A DNA stretch of 25,511 bases from an uncultured Faecalibacterium sp. (lineage in GTDB: Bacteria; Bacillota; Clostridia; Oscillospirales; Ruminococcaceae), in contig CAKSWU010000024.1 in assembly GCA_934513205.1 (NCBI GenBank), positions 1 through 25,511 of the forward strand, written 5' to 3'. Positions 15,866-25,145 of this stretch are shown in pieces (positions within the stretch are counted from its first letter, which is position 1; every line of letters starts with the position of its first letter). Under the pieces are notes generated by a model, which was not told where the DNA came from, ran no database searches, and saw nothing but the letters and a program-made list of their open reading frames with translations. The translations under genes and the position numbers were made by a program.

Positions 15866-16444
15866 ATGGGACGTGCACTGATTGTAAGCGCCGGTGCCAG
15901 CTCCAACGAGTACATTTCCGCACGGCTCACCGAGATGGGATACAGCCGTCCGGTGATCGTCCCCAGCGGAGCCGAAGCGCGGCGCAGAATGACCGAGGTG
16001 GACTTTGAGCTGGTCGTTGTCAATGCACCCCTGCCGGACGAATTCGGTCACGAGGTGTGCATCACCGCCGTGGAACAGACCGATGCTGGTGTGGTGCTGC
16101 TGGTCAAGGCCGCACAGGCCGAGCAGCTGATGGGCCCCTTGAGTGAGCAGGGCGTGCTGCTGCTGACAAAGCCGTTCAGCAGTGCCTTTTTTCTGCAGGT
16201 GATGCACATGGCAGAAGCCGGCAATCACCGCCTGCAGCGCGCCCGGCAGGAAAACGCCCGCCTGCAGGAAAAACTGGTGCAGGTGCGCCTTGTCTGCCGC
16301 GCAAAATGCTGTCTGGTGGAGCACCGGAAGCTGACTGAAGCCGAAGCGCACCGCTACATTGAAAAGCAGGCCATGGACAGCCGCCGCGACCGCACCGAGA
16401 TCGCACAGGAGATCCTGGAAGAATATGCAGATGCCGGGGACTGA
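15866..16444 (+). CDS. ANTAR-domain antitermination regulator with degenerate receiver
   Basis: A 192-residue protein. Residues 1-110 have the layout of a response-regulator receiver (β1 ALIVSAG, β3 ELVVVNAP, β5 VLLLTKPF), but the phospho-accepting Asp is Asn53 and the acidic pair after β1 is absent; only Lys102 of the β5 loop remains. A coiled-coil linker (HRLQRARQENARLQEKL) leads to the ANTAR RNA-binding domain (about 125-187), with the typical LTEAEAHRYIEKQAMDSR block. ANTAR proteins bind paired hairpins in leader RNAs and prevent termination. Clostridial glnA loci are known to carry such regulators. The ATG has AAAGGAG eight bases upstream. Without a phosphorylatable Asp, its signal must be something other than phosphorylation, perhaps direct contact with a partner such as glutamine synthetase (inference). 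Confidence 0.88.
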   Translation: MGRALIVSAGASSNEYISARLTEMGYSRPVIVPSGAEARRRMTEVDFELVVVNAPLPDEFGHEVCITAVEQTDAGVVLLVKAAQAEQLMGPLSEQGVLLLTKPFSSAFFLQVMHMAEAGNHRLQRARQENARLQEKLVQVRLVCRAKCCLVEHRKLTEAEAHRYIEKQAMDSRRDRTEIAQEILEEYADAGD

Positions 16445-16456
16445 TCTACGGCACCG

Positions 16457-16496
16457 CGCGAGAGAGACCTCTGCGGGAGACATCGAGCGTCCCCGC
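16457..16496 (+). promoter_or_regulatory. Paired hairpins between the ANTAR gene and pyrG
   Basis: Hairpin 1: CGCGAG (16457-16462), loop AGAGAC, CTC-T-GCG to 16475 with one bulged T. Hairpin 2: GCGGG-A-GAC (16473-16481), loop ATCGAGC, GTCCCCGC (16489-16496). Both loops have A at position 1 and G at position 4, though the second has seven bases. The two share GCG, so they may compete. The next T run (16509-16515) is a dozen bases beyond hairpin 2, so no classical terminator is formed. Confidence 0.35.
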
Positions 16497-16561
16497 TTGG
16501 ATAGAAGTGTTTTTATTGGGAAATTTAACGCAGAAAAAACGAGAGAAGAGGGTATATTTTT

Positions 16562-18190
<1,629 letters not shown>

Positions 18191-18199
18191 TCATCATCC

Positions 18200-18237
18200 A
18201 AAAAAGCCGAGGCACATTTTCGTGCCTCGGCTTTTTT
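18200..18237. terminator. Bidirectional terminator between pyrG and the diguanylate cyclase
   Basis: A perfect 16-pair stem (18200-18215 with 18222-18237), loop ATTTTC, with six A at one end and six T at the other. It serves the convergent genes on both strands. Confidence 0.93.
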
Positions 18238-18238
18238 A

Positions 18239-20140
18239 TCACAGCATTCGCACTTTGCCGCCCTGACGCACATGGTGCAGGTTTTTGTCCTGATACATTC
18301 GCTCGTCTGCCAGAACATGCACCTGCTCCGCACTGCGGCCTTCTGCCGGATACCGTGCCCACCCGCAGCTGGCGCCTATGACGATGTCCCATCCGTCGAT
18401 GGGATACACTGCGCCGATCGTTTCGCGGATGCGCGCTGCTTTCTTACTGCAGGCATCTTCCGTCAGCTCCCCCATCAACAGCAGTGCAAACTCATCCCCG
18501 CCCAGCCGGGCAGCATAGTCTGTGGCGCGGATACAGCCGTGCAGCCGCATTGCGACCTGACACAGCAATTTATCTCCGGCGACATGCCCATAAGTATCAT
18601 TTACCAGCTTGAACCGGTCCAGATCCATGCAGAACAGCACAAAGGGCCTTTCCTGTTTGCAAAGCCCAGCCAGCAGCGTGTCAAAATACCGCTTGTTCAG
18701 AAGCCCGGTCAGTCCATCGGTATTTGCCATGTCCTCCAGAAGATGCTGGCGGCCCATGTCCTGCGACATCATCATCACGCGGGTCAGATGTCCGTCTTCC
18801 CAGCCGCAGGGCACCACGTTCATCAGCAGATAGCAACTTTTATTCCGGGCTGCATACTCAAAAGTCAGCATATCTTCCGGGTCCCGCAGCACGTTCCGCA
18901 GGTGATCCGGATCCAGCATCTGACTCATCTTGATGTTAACGCCATCTGTCATCACCACATACCGCTGAGAGATCTGCTCCACCAGCCAGTGAAAGCTGCC
19001 TTCCGGCGGGTAGAGGCCCCGATGTTTTCGTTCGTGATGCTCATAATGGTCTGCATCCAGATCGCACACCGCAAACCGTTCCACGATGCGGATCATCCCC
19101 TGAAGCATCTGGTCGCTTTGTTCCTTGCTGCGCTCCAGCTCGTGCTTTTTCATCTCCGCACGTTCCTGCTGCATTCGAACACTGTCCCGGACGATGCGGG
19201 CAATGCCCACCAGAATGATTCCAAACAGGACCATCAGCAGCAGGATGGTAGTGCTCTGGGTCGCGCTCATCCCCGAATCTACCGCTCCGGTCGGGACGAT
19301 GCCCACGATGGACCAGCCCCGGAATCCCACAGGCTGATAAACCAGATAATACGTTCCTCCATCGTTCAAGCGGAACCGCAGGCTGCCGGTGTCCAGTTCC
19401 TGCAGATCGGCACGGGTGCGGTCCAGCTGCTCCCGGGAAACATCGGTATCCTGTTCCAGAAACGCAAACAGATCATCTACCCTCTGCGGCAGTGCAGTTT
19501 TTGGCTCGGCGGACAGCACCACTTCGCCGTTGGCGCGGACGATGTAACAGTCGCTGCAGCCCTCAAAAGCCAGCCCGCCGATCATATTCTCCAGTGTGGA
19601 GTTGTCGTAACAGATGACCAGCGCATCGTAGACGACGCCGTCCATCGCGATGGGGTGCACCCGCTGCGCAAACATGGCCTTGCGCACCCCTCTGCTGGAG
19701 ATGTAGCTGGTGACAATGGGGCCCTCCGCTGCGTACAGCTCCTCCACAGCCTCTGTCATGTGCGGTGCGTCGCCGAAGCGCCCGGTCACTGTGCAGTATT
19801 GTCTGTTCTGGTTGAACAGCACCACCTCACTGTACTGCCAGTTGGTCTTGCGTTCAATGTATTCGCTCCACCGCTGCGTAACGCTTGTCCCGCTGTTCTC
19901 TCCGTTTTCTTCCTCATGGGACAGCTTTTCCAGCTCGTCCGCCCAGTTGGAAAGGATGTTCCAATTCCGCTGCGCAAACATATAGAATGTCTTGTTGACC
20001 TGTTCGTAAACCGCCAGCATGTCCCGGGTGCTTTCCTGATAGATCATTCTCTGGGTATAGACACCGTAAAACACGATACAGGTCAATCCTGCGATGAGCA
20101 TCACCGCAGAAAACACGAGATGCTTCAGACCCTGTTTCAT
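18239..20140 (-). CDS. Membrane-anchored diguanylate cyclase with extracytoplasmic sensor
   Basis: A 633-residue protein: membrane segment near 9-28, a ~265-residue extracytoplasmic region resembling a dCache-type sensor (VLFNQNRQYCTVTGRFG, then CYIVRANGEVVLSAEP and YYLVYQPVGFRGWSIVGIVP), a second membrane segment near 297-318, a linker helix, a PAS-like stretch (about 350-460), and a C-terminal GGDEF domain. The GGDEF motif is intact in RLGGDEFALLL (547-551), and an RxxD inhibitory site (RATD) stands five residues before it, so the enzyme should make cyclic di-GMP with product inhibition. ATG 20140 has GAGGTG seven bases upstream. It is a single-gene unit with a palindrome over its likely transcription start. 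The ligand is not identifiable. Confidence 0.92.
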   Translation of the reverse strand: MKQGLKHLVFSAVMLIAGLTCIVFYGVYTQRMIYQESTRDMLAVYEQVNKTFYMFAQRNWNILSNWADELEKLSHEEENGENSGTSVTQRWSEYIERKTNWQYSEVVLFNQNRQYCTVTGRFGDAPHMTEAVEELYAAEGPIVTSYISSRGVRKAMFAQRVHPIAMDGVVYDALVICYDNSTLENMIGGLAFEGCSDCYIVRANGEVVLSAEPKTALPQRVDDLFAFLEQDTDVSREQLDRTRADLQELDTGSLRFRLNDGGTYYLVYQPVGFRGWSIVGIVPTGAVDSGMSATQSTTILLLMVLFGIILVGIARIVRDSVRMQQERAEMKKHELERSKEQSDQMLQGMIRIVERFAVCDLDADHYEHHERKHRGLYPPEGSFHWLVEQISQRYVVMTDGVNIKMSQMLDPDHLRNVLRDPEDMLTFEYAARNKSCYLLMNVVPCGWEDGHLTRVMMMSQDMGRQHLLEDMANTDGLTGLLNKRYFDTLLAGLCKQERPFVLFCMDLDRFKLVNDTYGHVAGDKLLCQVAMRLHGCIRATDYAARLGGDEFALLLMGELTEDACSKKAARIRETIGAVYPIDGWDIVIGASCGWARYPAEGRSAEQVHVLADERMYQDKNLHHVRQGGKVRML

Positions 20141-20174
20141 CGCAGATCACCTCACGATCACGCCGCAACCGATG

Positions 20175-20207
20175 ATTTTGGCAGGGTGTGTTCTTCTCTG
20201 CCAAAAT
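20175..20207. promoter_or_regulatory. Palindrome at the diguanylate cyclase transcription start
   Basis: ATTTTGGCAG (20175-20184) and CTGCCAAAAT (20198-20207) are perfect ten-base arms with a 13-base spacer. On the minus strand the -10 TATAAT (20211-20206) abuts it, so the repeat covers the start site. It could be an operator or form a 5' RNA hairpin. Confidence 0.65.
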
Positions 20208-20234
20208 TATACTATTTCACAAGGCAAATATCCA
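20206..20234 (-). promoter_or_regulatory. Promoter of the diguanylate cyclase gene
   Basis: Minus strand TGGATA (20234-20229), 17-base spacer, perfect TATAAT (20211-20206). The -35 is weak, so an activator or slow basal initiation is plausible. Confidence 0.6.
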
Positions 20235-20325
20235 GCAATTCCCCCTAAAATCGGCAACGGATCCCCGCATCACAAAGCCGTCCCCGGCCTGCTGCAGAGT
20301 CACTCCCCGATCAGCATCCCTCCCC

Positions 20326-20354
20326 TTGCAAAAGCCTCATCCCTGTGGTATGCT
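20326..20354 (+). promoter_or_regulatory. Promoter of thiD
   Basis: TTGCAA (20326-20331), 17 bases, TATGCT (20349-20354), about 30 bases before the start codon. The leader is too short for a TPP riboswitch. Confidence 0.7.
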
Positions 20355-20386
20355 GAAACAAATAAAAAGCAAAGGGGATCTTTTGT

Positions 20387-21187
20387 ATGAAAACAGCCCT
20401 GACCATTGCGGGCAGCGACTCCAGCGGCGGCGCAGGCATTCAGGCAGATATCAAGACCATGACCGCCAACGGGGTCTACGCCATGAGCGCGATCACGGCC
20501 CTGACCGCACAGAACACCACCGGCGTCTCCGGAATCTTCGAGACCAGCCCGGAATTTCTGGCCCTGCAGCTGGATGCCGTGTTCACCGATATCCGCCCGG
20601 ATGCAGTGAAGATCGGCATGGTATCCTCGGCTCAGCTCATTGAGGTCATCGCGGAAAAGCTGACCGCCTACCATGCGCAGCACATCGTGGTGGACCCGGT
20701 GATGGTAGCCACCTCCGGCTCCAGCTTGCTGCGGCAGGACGCCATTGCAGCCCTGACAGGGAAGCTGCTGCCCATGGCGCAGCTGCTGACGCCCAACATT
20801 CCGGAGGCAGAGATCCTGTCCGGGCGTTCCATTACGGGCGCTGCGGATATGGAAGCTGCTGCAGAAATCATCCACCAGCGCTATGGCTGCGCCGTGCTGT
20901 GCAAGGGTGGGCATCAGATCCACGATGCCGACGATCTGCTGTGGCGCAACGGCAGCGGAACATGGTTCCATGGTCGGCGCATTCAAAACCCCAACACGCA
21001 CGGAACCGGCTGCACCCTGTCCAGTGCCATTGCCTGCAACCTTGCCAAGGGGTACGATCTGGAAACTTCCGTAGAGCGTGCCAAAGCCTACATCTCCGGT
21101 TGCCTGTCTGCCATGCTGGATCTAGGCCGCGGCTCCGGCCCCATGGATCACATGTTCGCCCTGCAAGGCGAGTTTGTCCGCGACTGA
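20387..21187 (+). CDS. thiD: Hydroxymethylpyrimidine / phosphomethylpyrimidine kinase
   Basis: A 266-residue ribokinase-fold enzyme that phosphorylates HMP and HMP-P in thiamine synthesis or salvage. Motifs: ALTIAGSDSSGGAGIQADIK at the N terminus, AQNTTGV, VVDPVMVATSGSSLL, LTPNIPEAE and the ATP/anion-hole motif THGTGCTLSSAIA with the catalytic region. The length is typical. ATG 20387 has AAAGGGG about eight bases upstream. It stands alone with no other thiamine genes nearby, so a salvage role, or the related pyridoxal kinase activity known for some ThiD proteins, is possible. It is convergent with guaA. Confidence 0.92.
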   Translation: MKTALTIAGSDSSGGAGIQADIKTMTANGVYAMSAITALTAQNTTGVSGIFETSPEFLALQLDAVFTDIRPDAVKIGMVSSAQLIEVIAEKLTAYHAQHIVVDPVMVATSGSSLLRQDAIAALTGKLLPMAQLLTPNIPEAEILSGRSITGAADMEAAAEIIHQRYGCAVLCKGGHQIHDADDLLWRNGSGTWFHGRRIQNPNTHGTGCTLSSAIACNLAKGYDLETSVERAKAYISGCLSAMLDLGRGSGPMDHMFALQGEFVRD

Positions 21188-21221
21188 CGTCCGACAGCGC
21201 ATCAGCAGCATCTGCCCTCAG

Positions 21222-21270
21222 AAAAAAAGCACCCCGAAGGCTCACAAAAATGGGAACCTTTGGGGTGTTT
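21222..21270. terminator. Bidirectional terminator between thiD and guaA
   Basis: CACCCCGAAGG (21230-21240) pairs with CCTTTGGGGTG (21257-21267) with one G-U. AAAAAAA on the left gives a strong U tract for guaA; TTTT on the right serves thiD. Confidence 0.88.
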
Positions 21271-21284
21271 TGATGTTGCGATTA

Positions 21285-22835
21285 TTACTCGAGCTCGATA
21301 GTGGCTGGCGGCTTGCCGGTGCAGTCATAGAACACGCGGTTGACGTGCTTGACCTCGTTGACGATGCGGCTGGTGACAGTACCCAGCACATCCCAAGGCA
21401 TGTTGTAGCTCTCGGCGGTCATAAAATCGGTGGTTGTGACAGCGCGCAAAGCCACAGCATAGTCGTAGGTGCGTTCATCTCCCATGACGCCAACGCTGCG
21501 CATATTGGTCAAGGCTGCGTAATACTGGCTAATCTCCTTGTCCAGACCAGCCTTGGCAATCTCCTCACGCCAGATGGCGTCAGCGTCCTGCACGATGGCG
21601 ACCTTCTCCGGGGTCACTTCGCCGATGATGCGGATGCCCAGACCCGGACCGGGGAAGGGCTGGCGACTGACCAGATACTCTGGCAGACCCAGCTCGCGGC
21701 CCACCTGACGGACCTCATCCTTGAACAGATTCCGCAGGGGCTCCACCAGCTCCTTAAAGTCCACAGTATCGGGCAGGCCGCCCACGTTGTGATGGCTCTT
21801 GATGGTGGTAGACTCGCCGCCCAGACCACTTTCCACCACATCGGGGTAGATCGTGCCCTGTGCAAGGAAGTCCACCTTGCCGATCATCTTAGCCTGCTCT
21901 TCAAAGACGCGGATGAACTCCTCACCAATGATCTTACGTTTGCGCTCCGGCTCGGTGACGCCTGCAAGCTTGCTGAAATAGCGGTCGCGGGCATCCACAC
22001 AGATGAAGTTGATGTCAAAGCCGTTGGCATTGCCGGGGCCAAAGACAGAGCAGACCTCTTCCTTTTCGTTTTTGCGCAGCAGACCGTGGTCTACGAACAC
22101 ACAGGTCAACTGCTTGCCGATGGCCTTTGCCAGCATGGCAGCCAGAACCGAGGAATCCACGCCGCCGGACAGGGCACACAGCACCTTGCCGTCGCCAATG
22201 TTCTCCCGCAGGGCCTTGACATTGTTCTCCACAAAGGAGTCCATCTTCCAGTCGCCGCTGCAGCCGCAGACATTGTACACAAAGTTGTGCAGCATCTTCT
22301 TGCCTTCGGCGGTGTGCAGCACTTCGGGGTGGAACTGCACTGCGTACAGACCCTTCTCAGCGTTTTCGACCGCTGCCACCGGGCAGTTTGCAGTATGAGC
22401 AGTGATCTTGAAGCCGGGCGCTGCCTGCTCGATGTAGTCGTTGTGGCTCATCCAGCAAATGGTGGAGGGCTGGACGTTCTGGAACATCTTGCTCTCGGTG
22501 TCCACAAAGACTTCCGTCTTGCCGTACTCACGCTCGGGGGCGCGGCAGACATGACCACCCAGCAGATGCATCATCAGTTGACTGCCATAGCAGATGCCCA
22601 GAATGGGCACACCCCAGTTGAAGATCTCGGGGTCGATGGTGGGCGAATCCTCCAGATAGACGCTATTGGGTCCACCGGTGAAGATAATGCCCTTGGGGTT
22701 CTTGGCCCGGATGACCGACAGGTCTGTTTTATAGGAATAGATTTCGCAGTAGACATTGTTCTCGCGGACACGGCGCGCGATCAGCTGATTGTACTGGCCG
22801 CCAAAGTCCAGCACGATGACAGTTTCATGCTGCAT
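21285..22835 (-). CDS. guaA: GMP synthase (glutamine-hydrolysing)
   Basis: A 516-residue two-domain enzyme converting XMP to GMP with ATP and glutamine. The N-terminal amidotransferase begins VIVLDFGGQYNQLIARRVRE, with nucleophile Cys in ILGICYGSQLMMHLLGG and the His/Glu pair in VQFHPEVLH. The ATP pyrophosphatase domain has the P-loop LCALSGGVDSSVLAAML and TIYPDVVES. The C-terminal dimer domain ends KPPATIELE, as in other GuaA proteins. ATG 22835 has GGGAGGAG six bases upstream. It is a monocistronic unit; no purine riboswitch is visible in the short leader. Confidence 0.97.
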   Translation of the reverse strand: MQHETVIVLDFGGQYNQLIARRVRENNVYCEIYSYKTDLSVIRAKNPKGIIFTGGPNSVYLEDSPTIDPEIFNWGVPILGICYGSQLMMHLLGGHVCRAPEREYGKTEVFVDTESKMFQNVQPSTICWMSHNDYIEQAAPGFKITAHTANCPVAAVENAEKGLYAVQFHPEVLHTAEGKKMLHNFVYNVCGCSGDWKMDSFVENNVKALRENIGDGKVLCALSGGVDSSVLAAMLAKAIGKQLTCVFVDHGLLRKNEKEEVCSVFGPGNANGFDINFICVDARDRYFSKLAGVTEPERKRKIIGEEFIRVFEEQAKMIGKVDFLAQGTIYPDVVESGLGGESTTIKSHHNVGGLPDTVDFKELVEPLRNLFKDEVRQVGRELGLPEYLVSRQPFPGPGLGIRIIGEVTPEKVAIVQDADAIWREEIAKAGLDKEISQYYAALTNMRSVGVMGDERTYDYAVALRAVTTTDFMTAESYNMPWDVLGTVTSRIVNEVKHVNRVFYDCTGKPPATIELE

Positions 22836-22878
22836 GATATTCTCCTCCCTTTTTCGAGATGTTTCTATAAGTAGATTT

Positions 22879-22890
22879 AGTATAGCACAT
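22879..22890 (-). promoter_or_regulatory. Extended -10 promoter of guaA
   Basis: Minus strand TGCTATACT, an extended -10 (TG-n-TATACT, hexamer 22884-22879), about 44 bases before the start codon. No good -35 is visible. Confidence 0.55.
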
Positions 22891-22928
22891 CTTACAAGAA
22901 AAAGCGACAGCTTTTGTGAAGTTTTCCG

Positions 22929-23564
22929 TCAATCTCTTTTGCAGATCGGATGCCGCAACACCGTCTTCAGCTTTTCCGGTGCGGTGCGACGCGGGTCGGA
23001 AAGATAAATCTCGTGGTGGAATCGCGTATCGGAAAAGTCCGGCAGATATCCCTGCTCCACTGCATACGAATCCAGCCGCTGCAAAGTCTCGGGTTCGGTG
23101 TCGTAGGAGCCCAGATGCAGGCACTGTACACAAAGTCCTTCGTCATAGGTCAGAAACTCTGCCTTGGAAAAGTCTTTTTTCTTTTTTCGTTCTGCTTCCC
23201 GCACCGCCCAGTCAAATTCTTCACGGGTAACAAACTCCGGTAACCGTATCATAGACGTCCACTCAAAGGTTTCCTTGTGGGCATAGTCCACGCCTTCCAC
23301 ACCCTGCTGCCGCCACAGACCTTCCAGCGGCGGAACAACATATTCAAAATAGCCGTCCATCCTATGGCTGCCCTTGCAGCTCATTTTAATGGTATAGGAA
23401 AGCCCGTACAACAGCTCCAGCGCTGTCTGATATTCCCCGTCCGGATCATTGGGGTCACCTTTTCCCTGCACTGCAGCAAAATTCATCGCCGGAACAGTGA
23501 CGATCTGCGGCTTCTGCGGCGGGAGATAAAATTCTTTATATTCTTTCTTATAGTCAAACGGCAT
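22929..23564 (-). CDS. GyrI-like small-molecule-binding domain protein
   Basis: A 211-residue soluble protein. The sequence PQIVTVPAMNFAAVQGKGDPND near the N terminus and later KAEFLTYDEGLCVQCLHLGSYDTEP and GYLPDFSDTRFHHEIYLSDPRRT match the stand-alone GyrI-like family seen across Firmicutes, related to the effector domain of SoxS/Rob-type and multidrug regulators. No DNA-binding domain is present. The start ATG 23564 has AAGGGGGAA about seven bases upstream; an ATG 11 codons earlier has none. It is transcribed from its own good promoter. Some relatives hydrolyse or bind toxic small molecules, but no activity can be assigned here. Confidence 0.8.
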   Translation of the reverse strand: MPFDYKKEYKEFYLPPQKPQIVTVPAMNFAAVQGKGDPNDPDGEYQTALELLYGLSYTIKMSCKGSHRMDGYFEYVVPPLEGLWRQQGVEGVDYAHKETFEWTSMIRLPEFVTREEFDWAVREAERKKKKDFSKAEFLTYDEGLCVQCLHLGSYDTEPETLQRLDSYAVEQGYLPDFSDTRFHHEIYLSDPRRTAPEKLKTVLRHPICKRD

Positions 23565-23598
23565 CGCTCGATTCCCCCTTCCAACGTATATTATCAAC

Positions 23599-23627
23599 AG
23601 TATAGCATAACAACCTTAGTTTGTAAA
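23599..23627 (-). promoter_or_regulatory. Promoter of the GyrI-like gene
   Basis: Minus strand TTTACA (23627-23622), 17 bases, TATACT (23604-23599) preceded by TGC, an extended -10. Confidence 0.8.
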
Positions 23628-23640
23628 GAAGTCCAAGAAA

Positions 23641-23667
23641 AAAGACCCATGCAATGCATGGATCTTT
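23641..23667 (-). terminator. Second terminator after tuf
   Basis: Arms 23641-23652 and 23656-23667 pair with one C-A mismatch; the run of A to the left (23638-23643) gives the minus-strand U tract. It backs up the stronger terminator 28 bases earlier and insulates the GyrI-like promoter. Confidence 0.6.
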
Positions 23668-23689
23668 CCTCAAAAATAAAACAAAAAGA

Positions 23690-23730
23690 CCTTCCCGCTC
23701 TCCGGAACGGGAAGGTCTTTATAAATTGCT
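23690..23730 (-). terminator. Main terminator of tuf
   Basis: A perfect 13-pair stem (23730-23718 with 23707-23695) followed on the minus strand by TTTTTGT, 34 bases past the tuf stop codon. Confidence 0.9.
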
Positions 23731-23763
23731 AATTAGCCTTGGAACTTACGTTCAAGGACAAAA

Positions 23764-24969
23764 TCACTCAATGATCTTGCCAACAACGCCGGAACCAACG
23801 GTACGGCCACCCTCACGGATAGCGAAACGCAGGCCCTCTTCCATAGCAACGGGGGTCAGCAGCTCAACGTGCATCATGACGTTATCGCCGGGCATGCACA
23901 TCTCGGTGCCTTCGGGCAGGGTGATGATGCCGGTCACGTCAGTGGTACGGAAGTAGAACTGAGGACGATAGTTGGAGAAGAAGGGAGTGTGACGGCCGCC
24001 TTCGTCCTTGGTCAGGACGTAGACCTGAGCCTCAAAGACGTTGTGGGGGTGCACAGAACCGGGCTTAGCCAGAACCTGGCCACGCTCGATCTGGGTACGA
24101 TCAACACCACGCAGCAGAGCGCCGATGTTATCGCCAGCCTCAGCGAAGTCCAGAGACTTACGGAACATCTCCAGACCGGTGATGGTGGTGCTCAGACGAT
24201 CGGGCTTGATGCCGACGATTTCCATAGCATCGCCAACCTTAGCAACACCACGCTCAACACGACCGGTAGCAACGGTACCACGGCCAGAAATGGTCATGAC
24301 GTCCTCGATGGGCATCAGGAAGGGCTTGTCTTCCTCACGATCGGGGTTGGGGATATAGCTGTCAACAGCGTCCATCAGCTCCTTGATGCAAGCATACTCG
24401 GGAGCCTCGGGATCGGTGGAGGTAGACTCCAGAGCCTTCAGAGCGGAACCACGAATGATCGGGGTGTCGTCGCCCGGGAAGTCGTACTCGCTCAGCAGCT
24501 CACGGATCTCCATCTCGACCAGATCCAGCAGCTCTTCGTCGTCGACCATATCGCACTTGTTCATGAACACAACGATATAGGGCACGCCGACCTGACGAGC
24601 CAGCAGGATGTGCTCACGGGTCTGGGGCATGGGACCATCGGTAGCAGCAACGACCAGGATAGCGCCGTCCATCTGAGCAGCACCGGTGATCATGTTCTTG
24701 ACGTAGTCAGCATGGCCCGGGCAGTCAACGTGAGCGTAGTGACGCTTCTCGGTCTGGTACTCGACGTGAGCGGAGTTGATCGTGATACCACGAGCGCGCT
24801 CCTCGGGAGCCTTATCGATGTTAGCGTAGTCCATGAACTCTGCATCACCCTTCAGAGCCAGGTACTTGGTGATAGCAGCGGTCAGAGTGGTCTTGCCGTG
24901 GTCAACGTGACCGATGGTGCCGATGTTAACATGCGGCTTAGAACGGTCGAACTTTGCCTTTTCAGCCAT
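23764..24969 (-). CDS. tuf: Translation elongation factor EF-Tu
   Basis: A 401-residue GTPase delivering aminoacyl-tRNA to the ribosome. GTPase motifs are complete: GHVDHGKTTLT (G1, from residue 19), RGITINSAH (G2), DCPGHADYVKNM (G3), NKCDMVDDEE (G4) and GSALKALE (G5). Domains 2 and 3 follow, ending GSGVVGKIIE. ATG 24969 has GGGAGG eight bases upstream. It lies downstream of fusA, as in the str operon, but has its own promoter after the fusA terminator. Codon usage is more uniform than in the neighbours, as expected for a very highly expressed gene. Confidence 0.99.
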   Translation of the reverse strand: MAEKAKFDRSKPHVNIGTIGHVDHGKTTLTAAITKYLALKGDAEFMDYANIDKAPEERARGITINSAHVEYQTEKRHYAHVDCPGHADYVKNMITGAAQMDGAILVVAATDGPMPQTREHILLARQVGVPYIVVFMNKCDMVDDEELLDLVEMEIRELLSEYDFPGDDTPIIRGSALKALESTSTDPEAPEYACIKELMDAVDSYIPNPDREEDKPFLMPIEDVMTISGRGTVATGRVERGVAKVGDAMEIVGIKPDRLSTTITGLEMFRKSLDFAEAGDNIGALLRGVDRTQIERGQVLAKPGSVHPHNVFEAQVYVLTKDEGGRHTPFFSNYRPQFYFRTTDVTGIITLPEGTEMCMPGDNVMMHVELLTPVAMEEGLRFAIREGGRTVGSGVVGKIIE

Positions 24970-25047
24970 TGGAATATCCTCCCTTAATTTAGGTTTTGAT
25001 ATTGGTTACAACAACCCTGCGAGATGCAGACATTGCATTGCAAGGCT

Positions 25048-25076
25048 ATTCTACTAAATTTGTCCCGTAAAATCAA
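25048..25076 (-). promoter_or_regulatory. Promoter of tuf
   Basis: Minus strand TTGATT (25076-25071), 17-base spacer, TAGAAT (25053-25048), giving a leader of about 70 bases before tuf. Confidence 0.7.
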
Positions 25077-25091
25077 GTGCTTTTACAGGAA

Positions 25092-25123
25092 ATTTTGCCG
25101 GAGCTACACTACCCCGGCAAAAT
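25092..25123 (-). terminator. Hairpin after fusA
   Basis: ATTTTGCCGG (25092-25101) pairs with CCGGCAAAAT (25114-25123) over ten base pairs. On the minus strand only TTCC follows the arm, so termination may be partial and some tuf transcription could come from the fusA promoter. Confidence 0.6.
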
Positions 25124-25145
25124 CCGTATCCTTTTTCAGGAAAAA

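Noticed and set aside
18272..20248. A 658-codon plus-strand open frame opposite the diguanylate cyclase
   Set aside because: His/Gln-rich shadow translation; the minus strand encodes an intact GGDEF protein.
20355..20386. TPP riboswitch before thiD
   Set aside because: The leader from the predicted promoter is only about 25 bases and has no CTGAGA-type motif.
21174..22874. A 566-codon plus-strand open frame opposite guaA
   Set aside because: Antisense shadow of guaA without a recognisable domain or ribosome binding site.
22836..22880. Purine riboswitch before guaA
   Set aside because: The leader is about 40 bases, too short for the three-way junction, and no TATA...purine core is seen.
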